The notes under the pieces are model-generated. The model saw nothing but the letters and a program-made list of their open reading frames with translations, did not search any database and was not told the DNA's origin. This document shows positions 52,942 through 63,336 of a DNA stretch of 64,000 nt, piece after piece. A program made the translations under genes and the position numbers. Position 1 is the stretch's first letter. Every line of letters begins with the position of its first letter. Source of the DNA: Pristionchus mayeri (lineage: Eukaryota > Nematoda > Chromadorea > Rhabditida > Neodiplogasteridae); assembly GCA_036245805.1 (NCBI GenBank), contig BTRK01000003.1:13742464-13806463 (forward strand), written 5' to 3'.

Positions 52942-55900
52942 ATGCTAAAAGAGCACGAAACGAGTCTGTTGTTATTTGCCACGTTATCGTCAAGTGTTCT
53001 ATGTGGAGTTCTCTTCGAATTCTGGTGGTACGCTGGACTCATGACTGGATATGCAATGTTCATGTTCTCATTATACTTAGCGATGCTTATTGAGGAAAAC
53101 GAAAACAGGAGTTTCATGGTAAGTAGGAATATGGTACTCTGCAATGGTTCTCTGGGGATATATTCGTATGTGCCAACCACAATTACCAAATCTAAACACA
53201 TTTTTCAACAGATCAAGCTCATCACTGCAATGAGTGTAATCGCGGGATTCGCACTAGGAGGGTCAGCGGCATCATACTTCTACTATCCTCCAGCGATGCG
53301 TCCTTGCCAACTGGTCATTGTCGCGTTGATCATTCCCCACTACTTCGCAATCGAAACAATGAACAAAGAGGTTTATATTCATAGTGATATATGTTATAAT
53401 TCATTATTATAACACAACTAGTCCGGCTGCCCCCCACCTTCGGCGGGGGTCCCGTCCTTGCGGAGTAGGTTTCGCAATCACTCGTTTCGCAACTTGTTGA
53501 CGCGCGATCTCTCTCTCTTCGAGATTCAGAAGGCCAAACTTGGCACTATCACTTTTCGACATTCAAATCGCGATCACTTAAATGATCATAACTTCGTTTA
53601 GAATTGAGATAGAAGGTCGTTCTTTGTTTCAAAATAAAGCTACCATCATGCTCTACAACTTTACTGCTGAGGTTATCATTCCTCGTCTTCATCCTGGTGC
53701 GGGGCGGTCGGGTGGACCAAAAGTTGCGTAACTTTGGAAATCGGAAAAACTAGGGTTTTTTAAAAACAGGGTTTTCATGCTCAAGTTGTAGTCCATGCAA
53801 GTGCCTCACTTCTCTCCAAAAATGAAAGAAATCGGGATATGGATAAAAAAAATGGGCTCACTTTCGTGCGGCGACCCCAAAATGAGTTCTGGACAAGAGT
53901 ACATCCGTATCTTAAATTGGCCCCATTTGAGCTCAAAATAGTTCAAAAACTTCCAAAACAACATTCTAAGTTGATTGGCCCATGGTGTAACACTTCCGCT
54001 GGTCAAAAGTGACCATAGGACTGAAAATTGGAAAATCGATATTTTGACCCCCATTAGCTCTTGGAATGTGTCCAAACGCAATAAATGGGTTCTAAATATT
54101 GTGAGTACATCCCTCGAAGTAGCTCTAAGAAAATGGTCTCTCGTAAATACGGTATTTACATTGATTAATCCGAGGAAAGGTGCAAAAGCATAGCCTAGGT
54201 CAAAATAGAGTTATGGACCCGATCTATGGCTTGAAATGTAGAACAGGATGAGCTGAACATTTCGTCTGTTGGAAGTGAGTCTCTATCTTTTCGATGAAGC
54301 ACGCTAGAGAGCCTAGAAGTTTGTCAGAAATAGGCTTGAATCCCCCGAGAGCGCGCGGTCTACCCGTCTGGCGTTCTCGCCGGCCGACCTCCATCTCCCT
54401 CCCCTCTATTTAGCGGTCTCCCGCACGCGTCTCCCGTCGGTTTTGTTCAACTTCTAAGCTCTGTAGCACGCTTCAACGAAAAGATAGAGACTCACTTTCA
54501 ACAGACGAAATTTTCAGCTCATCCTGCTCTACATTTCTAGCCATAGATCGGGTCCATATCTCTATTTTGACCTAGGCTATGCTTTTGCACCTTTCCTCGG
54601 ATTAATCAATGTAAATACCGCATTTACGAGAGCCCGTTTTCTTAGAGCTACTTCGAGGGATGTACTGACAATATTTAGAACCCATTTAGTGCGTTTGGAC
54701 ACATTCCAAGAGCTAATGGGGGTCAAAATATCGATTTTCCAATTTTCAGTCCTATGGTCACTTTTGACCAGCGGAAGTGTTGCACCATGGGCCAATCAAC
54801 TTAGAATGTTGTTTTGGAAGTTTTTGAACTATTTTGAGCTCAAATGGGGTCAATTTAAGATACGGATGTACTCTTGTCCAGAACTCATTTTGGGGTCGCC
54901 GCACGAAAGTGAGCCCATTTTTTTATCCATATCCCGATTTCTTTCATTTTTGGAGAGAAGTGAGGCACATGCATGAACTACAACTTTAGCATGAAAACCC
55001 AGATAGTTTTTTTCCGATTTCCAAAGTTACGCAACTTTTGGTCCACCCGACCGCCCCGCACCAGGATGAAGACGAGGAATGATAACCTCAGCAGTAAAGT
55101 TGTAGAGCATGATGGTAGCTTTATTTTAAAACAAAGAACAACCTTCTATCTCAATTCTAAACGAAGTTATGATCAATTAAGTGATCGCGATTTGAATGTC
55201 GAAAAGTGATAGTACCAAGTTTGGCCTTCTGAATCTCGAAGATGACGACCGTTGTCAAAATTCTGACGACGCAGTTTGAAAGAGCATCATTTGAAATACT
55301 TGTTCGTAAATGTGTTGCCTGATAGGAGAAATTTTTTTCCTACCGCCGCTCACCCCCCTCAAATGGTCGATTCTCTCGCGATTCCTCTCATATATAGATA
55401 TAGATTAAATTCAGATCTTCAAGTCTAGAGCTGCTGGTCTCGTCTCTGCAGCTACTCTACTCCTTACAGTTTCTCTTTCGGGATTCGCGTTCACTATCAG
55501 CTGGAAAACGATGCTTATTCCGTTAGCATTTATGCTTTATTCCATCATCGTTGTTCGTACAAGACTCACGCAATTTGTTCTCGACAATCCCACAGTAAGC
55601 AATTGGGGAAGTATACTTGCAGTATTAGATTGTATCATCTTTCAGTTCAATATTCGAAAAGTGTCAATCGTATTGATTGTCCTCATTATCACATCCGGTC
55701 TATCTTCTGGCTGTTCATTTTTCCTTTTTAACTCACAATTTCTCGCTACCGCAGCAGTCATCATGTATCTATTGCTACTACACTTGGAGCATCGTAATAC
55801 AAATCGGACTGAGCAGGTAATATCTTTCAACTTAGAACTTCAAACAATCAAATTATTGTTAATTCAGTCAGCTCTGTCAATGTACATTGGTGCAGAAACA

Positions 55901-57924
55901 CTAGCAGTACTGGTATGCTCAGCATTGACGGGCTTAGCCAGTTCGTACTCATCGAATCCCGTGGTGTGGCAAGGAGGAAGAACTTTGGTCCAATCGGCAA
56001 TTTTCTTTGTCTTTGCGGTTCACATTGCTGAGATTAGAGACGTAATATATTTAATTGCTTATTAATTAAACATATCATTATTTTCATGAAAGTTACATCT
56101 GCATTGTTTGATCAGTTCCATAATTATGTTATTGAGGATGCATATATCGATCAACCGCAGCCGCTTGCTGCAAGGGTAGTCGTCAAGATAATCCTACTAA
56201 TTGTGATCTCTATCATAACGGTGAGTGTTGCCCCCCGCCCTCCATCGAAGCTCATTTAAATATTTGTTTTTAGATCAGTTTCTTTGTCGGATTCTGGCTC
56301 GTCAGTGAATATCTTCCAGCGTTGCAGTTCCTGGCACCATTATTACTCTGTACCAATACATTGCTTGTACTGGCAAGTTTGCTAATGCTCGATTGCCTGC
56401 GCAGAAACGTGAGTTGTGATTAGGATTGGCAATTCAGGGATGAGAAAATGTAAATAATTTTTGAGAGAAATTAAGAAAAATCTTTTGGAACATAGTGAAA
56501 CCAAACAAATTTTTCCCTACCAATTATCAAGCAACTACGTCATCTCTCAAAGAAACGAGAAAAAAATTGCATTTTCACCCTAATATTAGGTTGTTGCAAA
56601 AGTCTTGCGGTTTTTTGATATTTTGCCTTCCATCTTCCTTTCAGTTTGACTGATGAACTTCCGCATATTGATTACTAATGAGGCCTTGTATACTCTTTCA
56701 CATGCGTACCCTATCAGCGTTGCCCAACCGGGGAGGCAAGAACAGGACAATGTTAAAATCGCGAAAATTTAGCCATCGAAAACGACACATTTCTCAATAT
56801 TCTGTTTCCTCTGAAGCATGAATGCTCAATTCCTTGTGGTTTTATAAAGCTCCCATCTTCACCCTATACATACTTTTTCTAACGGATGATGTAAGTTACA
56901 TACTATCGAGGCATGCATTGACTTGTACATGACTACATTTTGCATTTTTATGTTGATTTCGCATCTTTTTGAAAAATAAGAAATTCAAATTTTCTGAAAT
57001 GTGAAACGTGCATGCGCCAATATTTTTTTCTGGGAATAAAGCCTCTTGGTGGGTGAATATAGCGCACTCATAGTGGAGCCTATATGATTGGTCTTCGATG
57101 CAAAAAATCTGAACAAGTTTCATGTAACCAGAATCGACAGCATATTTTCAATATCATGTAATTCGGTCCAATCTTAATCGAGACGCAGTTGAAACATATT
57201 TTCTGAAAGGGTATACGTGATACTTCCCATACATTAGTGTAGGTTTCGTGAATTTTGCCAGCAAATATCCATTAAAATACATTTAATGCAAAATTTTGAG
57301 AATCAATTGCAATTGTGTTCATCATAATTTATTACGTTGATCGCGATATCGGATTGTTTGACATGTATACATGTAAAGTACAAGCATACCTCTAAACACT
57401 GCTATGTTAGTCATTGTGATTTGTGACAAAATAATTATGATAGTTCAAAGTACGGACATAAAAAACCGCAAGACTTTTGCAACAACCTAATATAATGGAT
57501 GCACACACAAACTAATTATTGGCTTTCCAGATTTCCGAGAATGCATGCCACAACCTTGCTAAGCTGTACCTAACCCTTTGGATAATGCATACAATTATGG
57601 GAATGGTTCTGACTTTCACTGGTTCAGGTTAGTGCGAATAATCGATCGGTTTCATTCGAATATCTTTTCAGATGCTTCACTAGTAGCCATAGTTGAAGCG
57701 CAATGTGTCTCTGGCACATTGTTCGCTTATCTATGCACCATGCACTCCGACAAGGTTGGGTCGCAATACAGATGTGTATTAAAATAAGACATTCGTAGAT
57801 AATCGCAAAGGATCGCCACTTCGAAGCGCTAGCTGCAGCTCGGCAGCAGCAGGAGCAACTGATTCAGCAGCAGCAGCGACGCATACAGCGACATTTCTGG
57901 GTAAACATCGCACCCGGTGCCTAA
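52942..57924 (+). CDS. Locus R: intact polytopic membrane protein of the HFW-PGA family, 457 aa
   Basis: Ten exons: 52942-53118, 53212-53370, 55415-55594, 55646-55816, 55868-56041, 56137-56220, 56274-56408, 57531-57627, 57672-57754 and 57811-57924. They join to 1,374 bp with no stop, GT-AG borders and the phases seen in loci P and S. The exon 6 acceptor (ATTGAG) is weak. An alternative at 56116 adds seven codons. Each of exons 1-5 encodes a basic or polar start, a helix, a short turn and a second helix. Exons 6+7 and 8+9 do the same, giving about 14 helices. A Q-rich tail (about residues 420-457) ends RRIQRHFWVNIAPGA. There is no signal peptide, since the first helix starts near residue 8. 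I recognise no known family; a transporter, scaffold or lipid-enzyme role is guesswork. The ATG lies 3 nt after an acceptor, as for SL trans-splicing. A 1.7-kb fold-back and a mariner-type element sit in introns 2 and 7. Confidence 0.88.
53516..55242. mobile_element. 1.7-kb fold-back element in intron 2 of locus R
   Basis: Arms 53516 to about 54330 and about 54441-55242 are nearly identical inverted copies. Blocks include AGATTCAGAAGGCCAAACTT, CGGGGCGGTCGGGTGGACC and GACCCCATTAGCTCTTGGAA-like, with their complements. The centre (54345-54440) is GC-rich. The 219-bp open frames in the two arms are mirror copies of each other, not genes. No obvious target duplication. Confidence 0.93.
56586..57490. 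mobile_element. Mariner-type MITE in intron 7 of locus R
   Basis: TA-flanked, 905 bp, with perfect inverted termini of about 25 bp starting TTAGGTTGTTGCAAAAGTCT. The first bases match the element in locus S intron 4 and the terminus beside locus V. Only short frames; no transposase. Confidence 0.92.
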
Positions 57925-57929
57925 GAAGT

Positions 57930-58549
57930 GCATGGACACCCAAAATTTGCATTAATTCCCCTCAGTAGTTATTACTCTCGTGGCGTTCGTTCAGTTTGCA
58001 GAGACATATTTCATATTTCATATTTCATATTTATCCTGACGTCAGGCACGCGTCAGGCGTTGCAGAGACATCACCAACGAAATTGCAAATTTGTATTGAC
58101 ATTTGATGATAAATATCGGTTGGTGTGGGATTTTGAGTGAGATACTTTCGATATTGACTAACTGGATGACGACTTTATTTTGCATGAAAAACTCGACATG
58201 AAATTTGTGAATTTACAAAATAACGGCTAAGTACAGGGAACGACGTCTCTCCAGAAACGAGCTGATGATGTCCCAGCACAGCGTCGTGATGCTCCTTCTT
58301 ATAAATCTAACGACATGCTTATCATTTATCCCTAGAAGTATGGCAAACCTTACTTCCGATTGTCCTTACAATGATCATGAAGATTTGTACGGCGGAATTG
58401 AAGACACAATGGACAGAATGGGATGAACTCGTAGGAATTGTTCAGCGTGGAGGTCAACACAATGTTTCAGGCACTGAAACTCCATCAAAAAACTGAAAAG
58501 GCATGGTCGTCTGTGTGGAGCTGCTCAAGGTCGAATTTGAATTATTAAT
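57930..58549. other. Downstream of locus R, no gene seen
   Basis: Contains three tandem copies of CATATTTCAT-like units near 58008-58032. No supported exon on either strand. Confidence 0.5.
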
Positions 58550-59716
58550 AGACCGGCTCGGTAAGAATCGAGGGTCCTTCTGTTACGGCCGGACATCGAC
58601 CTCTTCGATTTCGATCAGATTTTTTTTCTGGACACCCCCATGGGTCCTCATCATCAAATGGGGTACCATATGACTCATGGTCTTGAAACATAGAAATGCA
58701 GGGTTAGCAAAGTTTACGAATTCAAAATTCGTTAAAAATCAATGGCGATATGTAGGTCCGAGGTTAGTGTGGTTTAATAACACACTATCCTAGGCAACAA
58801 AAACGCGTTATAATTTGGTCCTAGAATCCAATCGCAAACTGGTTTTTCAATGTTGAAATATTAGTTTTTAAATATTTTATATTTTAAAACAAAAAAGCGC
58901 TACCCGTCCAATAGACTGCTTGAAATGCTTGAAATTCTGCAACGAATAAAAATATTTCGAAAAAAATCGGGATAGCCATGTTTTGAGATAATCAGACCTG
59001 CATATAAACTTTTGAAAAAAATCTCCCGATTATCCTCGACTTTATGATCATTTTGTAGAGCTCGTCAAACTGAACACTTTTTTCTGTTTGCCCTTTTTCA
59101 ATAACTTCTTATTCTAGCGAATTATGACGGCTCAAACAACTCATTTTCAAAATTTTTTGAAAAATTGTGAAAAATGCCCTTTTCGAGCTGTCATAAGTCG
59201 CTAGAATAAGAAGTTAGTGAAAAACGGCAAACTTAAAAAGTGTTCAGTTTGACGAGCTCTACAAAATATGCATAAATTCGAGGGTAATCGTGAGAATTTT
59301 TTTCGAAAGTTTATCTTCAGGTTTGATTATCTCAAAACGTGGCTATCCCGATTTTTCTCAAATATTTTATTCGATGCAGAATTTCAAGCCCTACAAAGCA
59401 GTCTATTCGACGGGTAGCGCTTTTTTGTTTTAAAATATAAAATATTTAAAAACTAATATTTCAACATTGAAAAACCAGTTTGCGATTGGATTCTAGGACC
59501 AAATTATAAAAAAACCCGGACCTACATATCGCCATTGATTTTTGACGAATTTTGAATTCGTAAAATTTGCTAAACCGGGATTTCTATGTTTCAATACCAT
59601 GAGTCATATGGTACCCCATTTGATGATGAGGATCCATGGGGGTGTCTAGAAAAAAATCTGATCGAAATCGAAGAGGTCGATGTCCGGCCTGTCCTAGAGT
59701 CTTACCGAGCCGGTCT
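58550..59716. mobile_element. 1.17-kb fold-back element with AGACCGGCTCGGTAAGA termini
   Basis: Arms almost meet near 59140-59170. Matched blocks include GGCCGGACATCGACCTCTTC, CATGGGTCCTCATCATCAAA and TTTTTGTTTTAAAATATAAA-like, with complements. The outer block TAAGAATCGAGGGT is shared with the element at 26025-26595. Intergenic. Confidence 0.92.
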
Positions 59717-59751
59717 CTTAAATTATTCCGCCTGTGACAAAGGCAGCATGC

Positions 59752-59785
59752 CGTCATAATTCTGATCCGACCTAGTGCCGTGAGA
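59752..59785. repeat. Single arm of family B MITE
   Basis: CATGCCGTCATAATTCTGAT and CCGACCTAGTGCC match one arm of the palindromes at 489-592 and 60887-60966. Confidence 0.7.
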
Positions 59786-60328
59786 AGCTGTACTTCCATC
59801 TCACAACCACTAATGAGTTGCATTTTCAGTTGCATTTATTATACGTCGCTAGTCGTTATTATAATCTCACTTCCCATCTGGGGAACGTGAGGGCAAATGT
59901 GAATTCATTTAGTTGTTCGAAAGAAGGAAAAGTTTAGGAGATTCACTCAAATTGGCGCTGAATAAGCCTTCTTTGAGTGTTTGGCAAGACGTCTCATTCT
60001 GAGTTTCTCAGCTATCTTATGGTTGCATCCGCTTCGAAAGAATGGAGGCGTTTCACTCAAATTGGCACTGAATCATCTTTTTGAGAGCGCGCCTATTGGC
60101 GTCATAGTCTATTCTTCCCTTCTAATATCGGTTCCCTGATTCATGCAATTGCCGCTTCACAACTTGCCGAGCTAGCAACAGTCTGATACTCTTCAATCTG
60201 CGTGGTCTCTCGCTCACTATCAACGACGATAGAGTGTGTTGGGAGCGAGAGATGCGCCAACGAGGAGATGGTATAAAGCAGCGGACGTCCACAGAATCCT
60301 CACTTATAAGACGACGACCTCCTCGAAG

Positions 60329-62161
60329 ATGTCTCCACTTCTCCTCCTTCTAGCAGACCTCGTCGTGTTGGCCGCAGGTGAGATTGATCTTCCTTAGGGC
60401 TGTTTTTGTGTGAAATCTGTCTTCTCACGAGCTGGACTAGCGACAATCTTGCTATTTCAGCAACGATAGATTTATTTTAGGAAAGTGATTCGTAAGGCAA
60501 TTTGTTTTGTAGTTTTGTATCGTTTCGTAGTTGTGTATAATCCCTTTCAGGTGCACCCCCTGATGACGCGTGGCCAAAGCCCGTCGAGGTGGCCAAGATT
60601 CCGGAGGCTTGGAAGTCGGGAGTGTCCGACTACACAAGACAATCCCTATTCCTCTTAGGCGACAAAATCGATTGCTGGTCCCAATGGAAAGACTTCCTCA
60701 TCGTGAGTTTTTACCTTACCGCTTTTAGAGACTACAAGCTCCGCCCACTTGGAGGGGTCGCTCACTGTATTACGTAAGCGGGCAATCAACTAGGAGTGGC
60801 TGCATGAGAAATGTGTGTTCTGCAACATTTACTTCCGATCAAATCAGAATGAAGAGAGTAATTATCGGCGTAGCCATCTTTATGATCGGCACTAACTCGG
60901 ATGAGAACTATGACGGCATGTCGCCTTACGGGGGATGACGTCATAGTTCTCATCCGACCATGTGCCCAATCAACGCAATTATGCGCCTTGCAGCAAGTTG
61001 GCGATGCGACTCCCTACATACTTTCTGGACTACTATATTTCTGGACTACTGTTTCACATATGGAATCAGATCGGCTGAAAGGTAACGACTTAGCGACATT
61101 TAGCAGATTGTACATGATGACAAATGCAAATAGTTGAAAATAAAGAGAGCCTTCAGTGATCTTGAGAGTACAAAAACACTTTAACATAGTAGAAGACGGT
61201 AACTTGATAAATTATGTTTCAGTTGGAGTGAACCTTTGATTGGAGAGTACAACTTCCGCGGAAAGGATGTGAAGGTGCGTTGTCGAGTATTCCTGATCTA
61301 GAGTGAAAATACAAATATGAAGAAATACAACAAAATTTTTTTTTTAAATTTCAGATATCATGCATCTCTACAACTCCCTTAGATAATTCCTGTAAGTGGG
61401 GTTTCTTGATCGAGGGGAACAATAAAATAGAAAGTACGTGCTAGAATACATAACATAAAAATATATCGAATATGCCAATTTTGTAAATTCGGTCTTCACT
61501 TTATCCGAAGATACACAGGTGCTTTTGCATATTTGTTTTCGATCAAAGGTCAATGCATGTGCAGGCCTTTTTATCATGTGGACAGGCAGACATTCAAATT
61601 TAAAATTTTGTAGGCAAATTCAACTATCACGACTACATCACCCGTACGACACTATTAGTCCAAATGAGCAAGTAGTTCGCGTGTCCGAAGGACTACAAAT
61701 TGGCGTGAGTTCAGTGGTGAAATTTACTAACGATCGGATCTTTACAATCATGTTTGAGAAATGCGCAAAGATGCGATGTTTGCTGCGTTTTTCTGTAGCA
61801 ATCTCACTCACAAATATCATTAGCCACCAATTTGTCATCATTCCAATGTTCAAACTTCGGGCTAAATCAGTCATTAACTTCAGCTACACACCTGGACTAT
61901 GGAGCGGTGCAGCGTCTGCTTTCGGCGAGAAGCTCTTCTGCGAAAGCTCGAATCCACTTCTGCTTGGTAGTATTTTCGAATTACACCACCTAGCGGAGTC
62001 GTCTCGTGACTACTGCAAAATAATTTGACGTGGCTGCCTTTACGTTTCCTACCTTTACAGTGCCTTCGGAATGGACGCTTCTCAACGGCAGTACAAACAC
62101 AACAGTCCCCACAGGGCCCCTCGAGATCCCGAACTTCTCCTGCGTCCCAAATAAATGGTGA
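60329..62161 (+). CDS. Small secreted cysteine-containing protein, unidentified
   Basis: Exon 1 60329-60377 encodes a signal peptide (MSPLLLLLADLVVLAA). Exon 2 60551-60702 reads GAPPDDAWPKPVEVAKIPEA and KIDCWSQWKDFLI. Exon 3 61223-61274 has WSEPLIGEYNFRGKDVK, exon 4 61355-61433 has ISCISTTPLDNSCKWGFLI, and exon 5 62061-62161 has L-N-G-S and N-T-T potential N-glycosylation sites and ends FSCVPNKW then TGA. Phases agree across exons 1-2 and 3-5. The exon 2 to 3 join does not keep frame as drawn, so a small exon in 60703-61222 was probably missed (a candidate lies near 60729-60773). At least four Cys. I do not recognise the family. Secretion is inferred from the leader only. Confidence 0.65.
60887..60966. 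repeat. Palindromic MITE, family B, in intron 2 of the secreted-protein gene
   Basis: Arms GGCACTAACTCGGATGAGAA and the inverse, with a TGACGTCA-type core. Related to 489-592. Confidence 0.8.
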
Positions 62162-62199
62162 GTGATTCCATATCATTTTCGTTAAGTACTATATTCAGT

Positions 62200-62949
62200 G
62201 ATAGCATGGAATATTTTGTATGTAATAAAAATATCATTTCAGAATGCATAATTCTGCCAACAAGCTCCAGCTTGTCATCAAAACCTCATCTTCGCTTTAA
62301 AACCAATCGATAAATCAGTATTCCTATTCCTCCATTGACTGAATAAGTGAAGGCTCACAATACGTAATAAGAACCTTCTTATTACTTATCGTGAGCCAGT
62401 GATGGAACATTTCCCAAGAAGTTCTGTTCGATTTGGCTAATAATATTGTGTCAGAATATAACTGAAAGAAGATTACAGCAAATTAGGTCATGTACTCCAT
62501 GGCAGATTCTCATGCCTCTCACTCATGCATGTCGTATCACTAATTATTCAGGGTCGTGCGGTCCCTGAATAATTAGTTAAATTGTTTAAATGCACTAATT
62601 TGTGCGCCTTATATTATGAATATCACCCGATTTCTGGTATATTACAGTTCATGATTGCCAATTTTTGAAATGTAACTCATTATTGTTCTGCAAATGGGTA
62701 AAGAACGGGTCGCGATAATGAAAAGTTTCTTCAAAAGATTTATGCTGTTGGTACATCTTGCAATTGCTGTTCACATTGTATTATATTAAATTGATTTTGT
62801 TCAATTACAAATTGCATCTAAACATCAAAGCAATCGTCATGCAATACTGCTGTATTTGCACGCACGCATTAAAATACTCTTTAGATCTCGTGACGGGATA
62901 TGATTTAGGTTAGCTTTAATTTGTATTTTTATTAATTCCTCATTCCTCT
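62200..62949. other. Intergenic with two short hairpins
   Basis: 62352-62397 is an almost perfect stem (GGCTCACAATACGTAATAAG with its near complement, minimal loop). 62539-62577 is a perfect 15-bp stem (ACTAATTATTCAGGG with its complement, 9-nt loop). No gene seen. Confidence 0.6.
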
Positions 62950-63323
62950 CTATGCTCCAGGAGGAGTAGGGCCCCAGAAATGCTGCTGAATCTGTTGTAT
63001 CTGCTGGTTCACTCCCCATAAAATAATAGCAAATGTAATGAGTAGAGAAATAAAGACGAATACGTTGCAAGTTTGCCGAGAAACCTATCAATATGTACAA
63101 TGTTCGCATTTTTAATTCGGATTAATCGATTGAGACATACACAAATAACAACAAAAGTTATTGATAACAAGGTATTACTTACATGATTTCGAATATTGTC
63201 GAGAATGAATAGAGTAAAGAAAATAATACTGCAAGCAATTAAAATAATACTGCAAGCAACCACTGGGGACGAGATTGAGGGGAGGGACAGTCGGTAAAGT
63301 AATGCACCGGCCACACAGGCAAT
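62950..63323 (-). CDS. Locus V: HFW-PGA family member, short-tailed form, partial
   Basis: Exon 7 63323-63183 (FFTLFILDNIRNH) and a last exon 63084-62950, which goes straight from the exon 8-type helix (VFVFISLLITFAIILWGVN) into QQIQQIQQHFWGPTPPGA and stop. Exon 9 and the separate tail exon seen in other loci are therefore absent or fused here. Phase is continuous. Exon 7 is 141 bp and contains a tandem duplication of about 21 bp (AATAATACTGCAAGCAA occurs twice, 63219-63258). Upstream exons would lie beyond a mariner-type terminus at 63337 and may be outside the window. Confidence 0.7.
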
Positions 63324-63336
63324 CTGAAAAGAACTA

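Noticed and set aside
53806..54976. Paired open frames of about 72-95 aa in opposite orientation
   Set aside because: They are mirror images from the two arms of one fold-back. No splice or codon evidence for a gene.
61519..62028. 169-aa open frame on plus
   Set aside because: It lies in the intron between exons 4 and 5 of the secreted-protein gene, whose phases fit without it, and it shows no recognisable domain.
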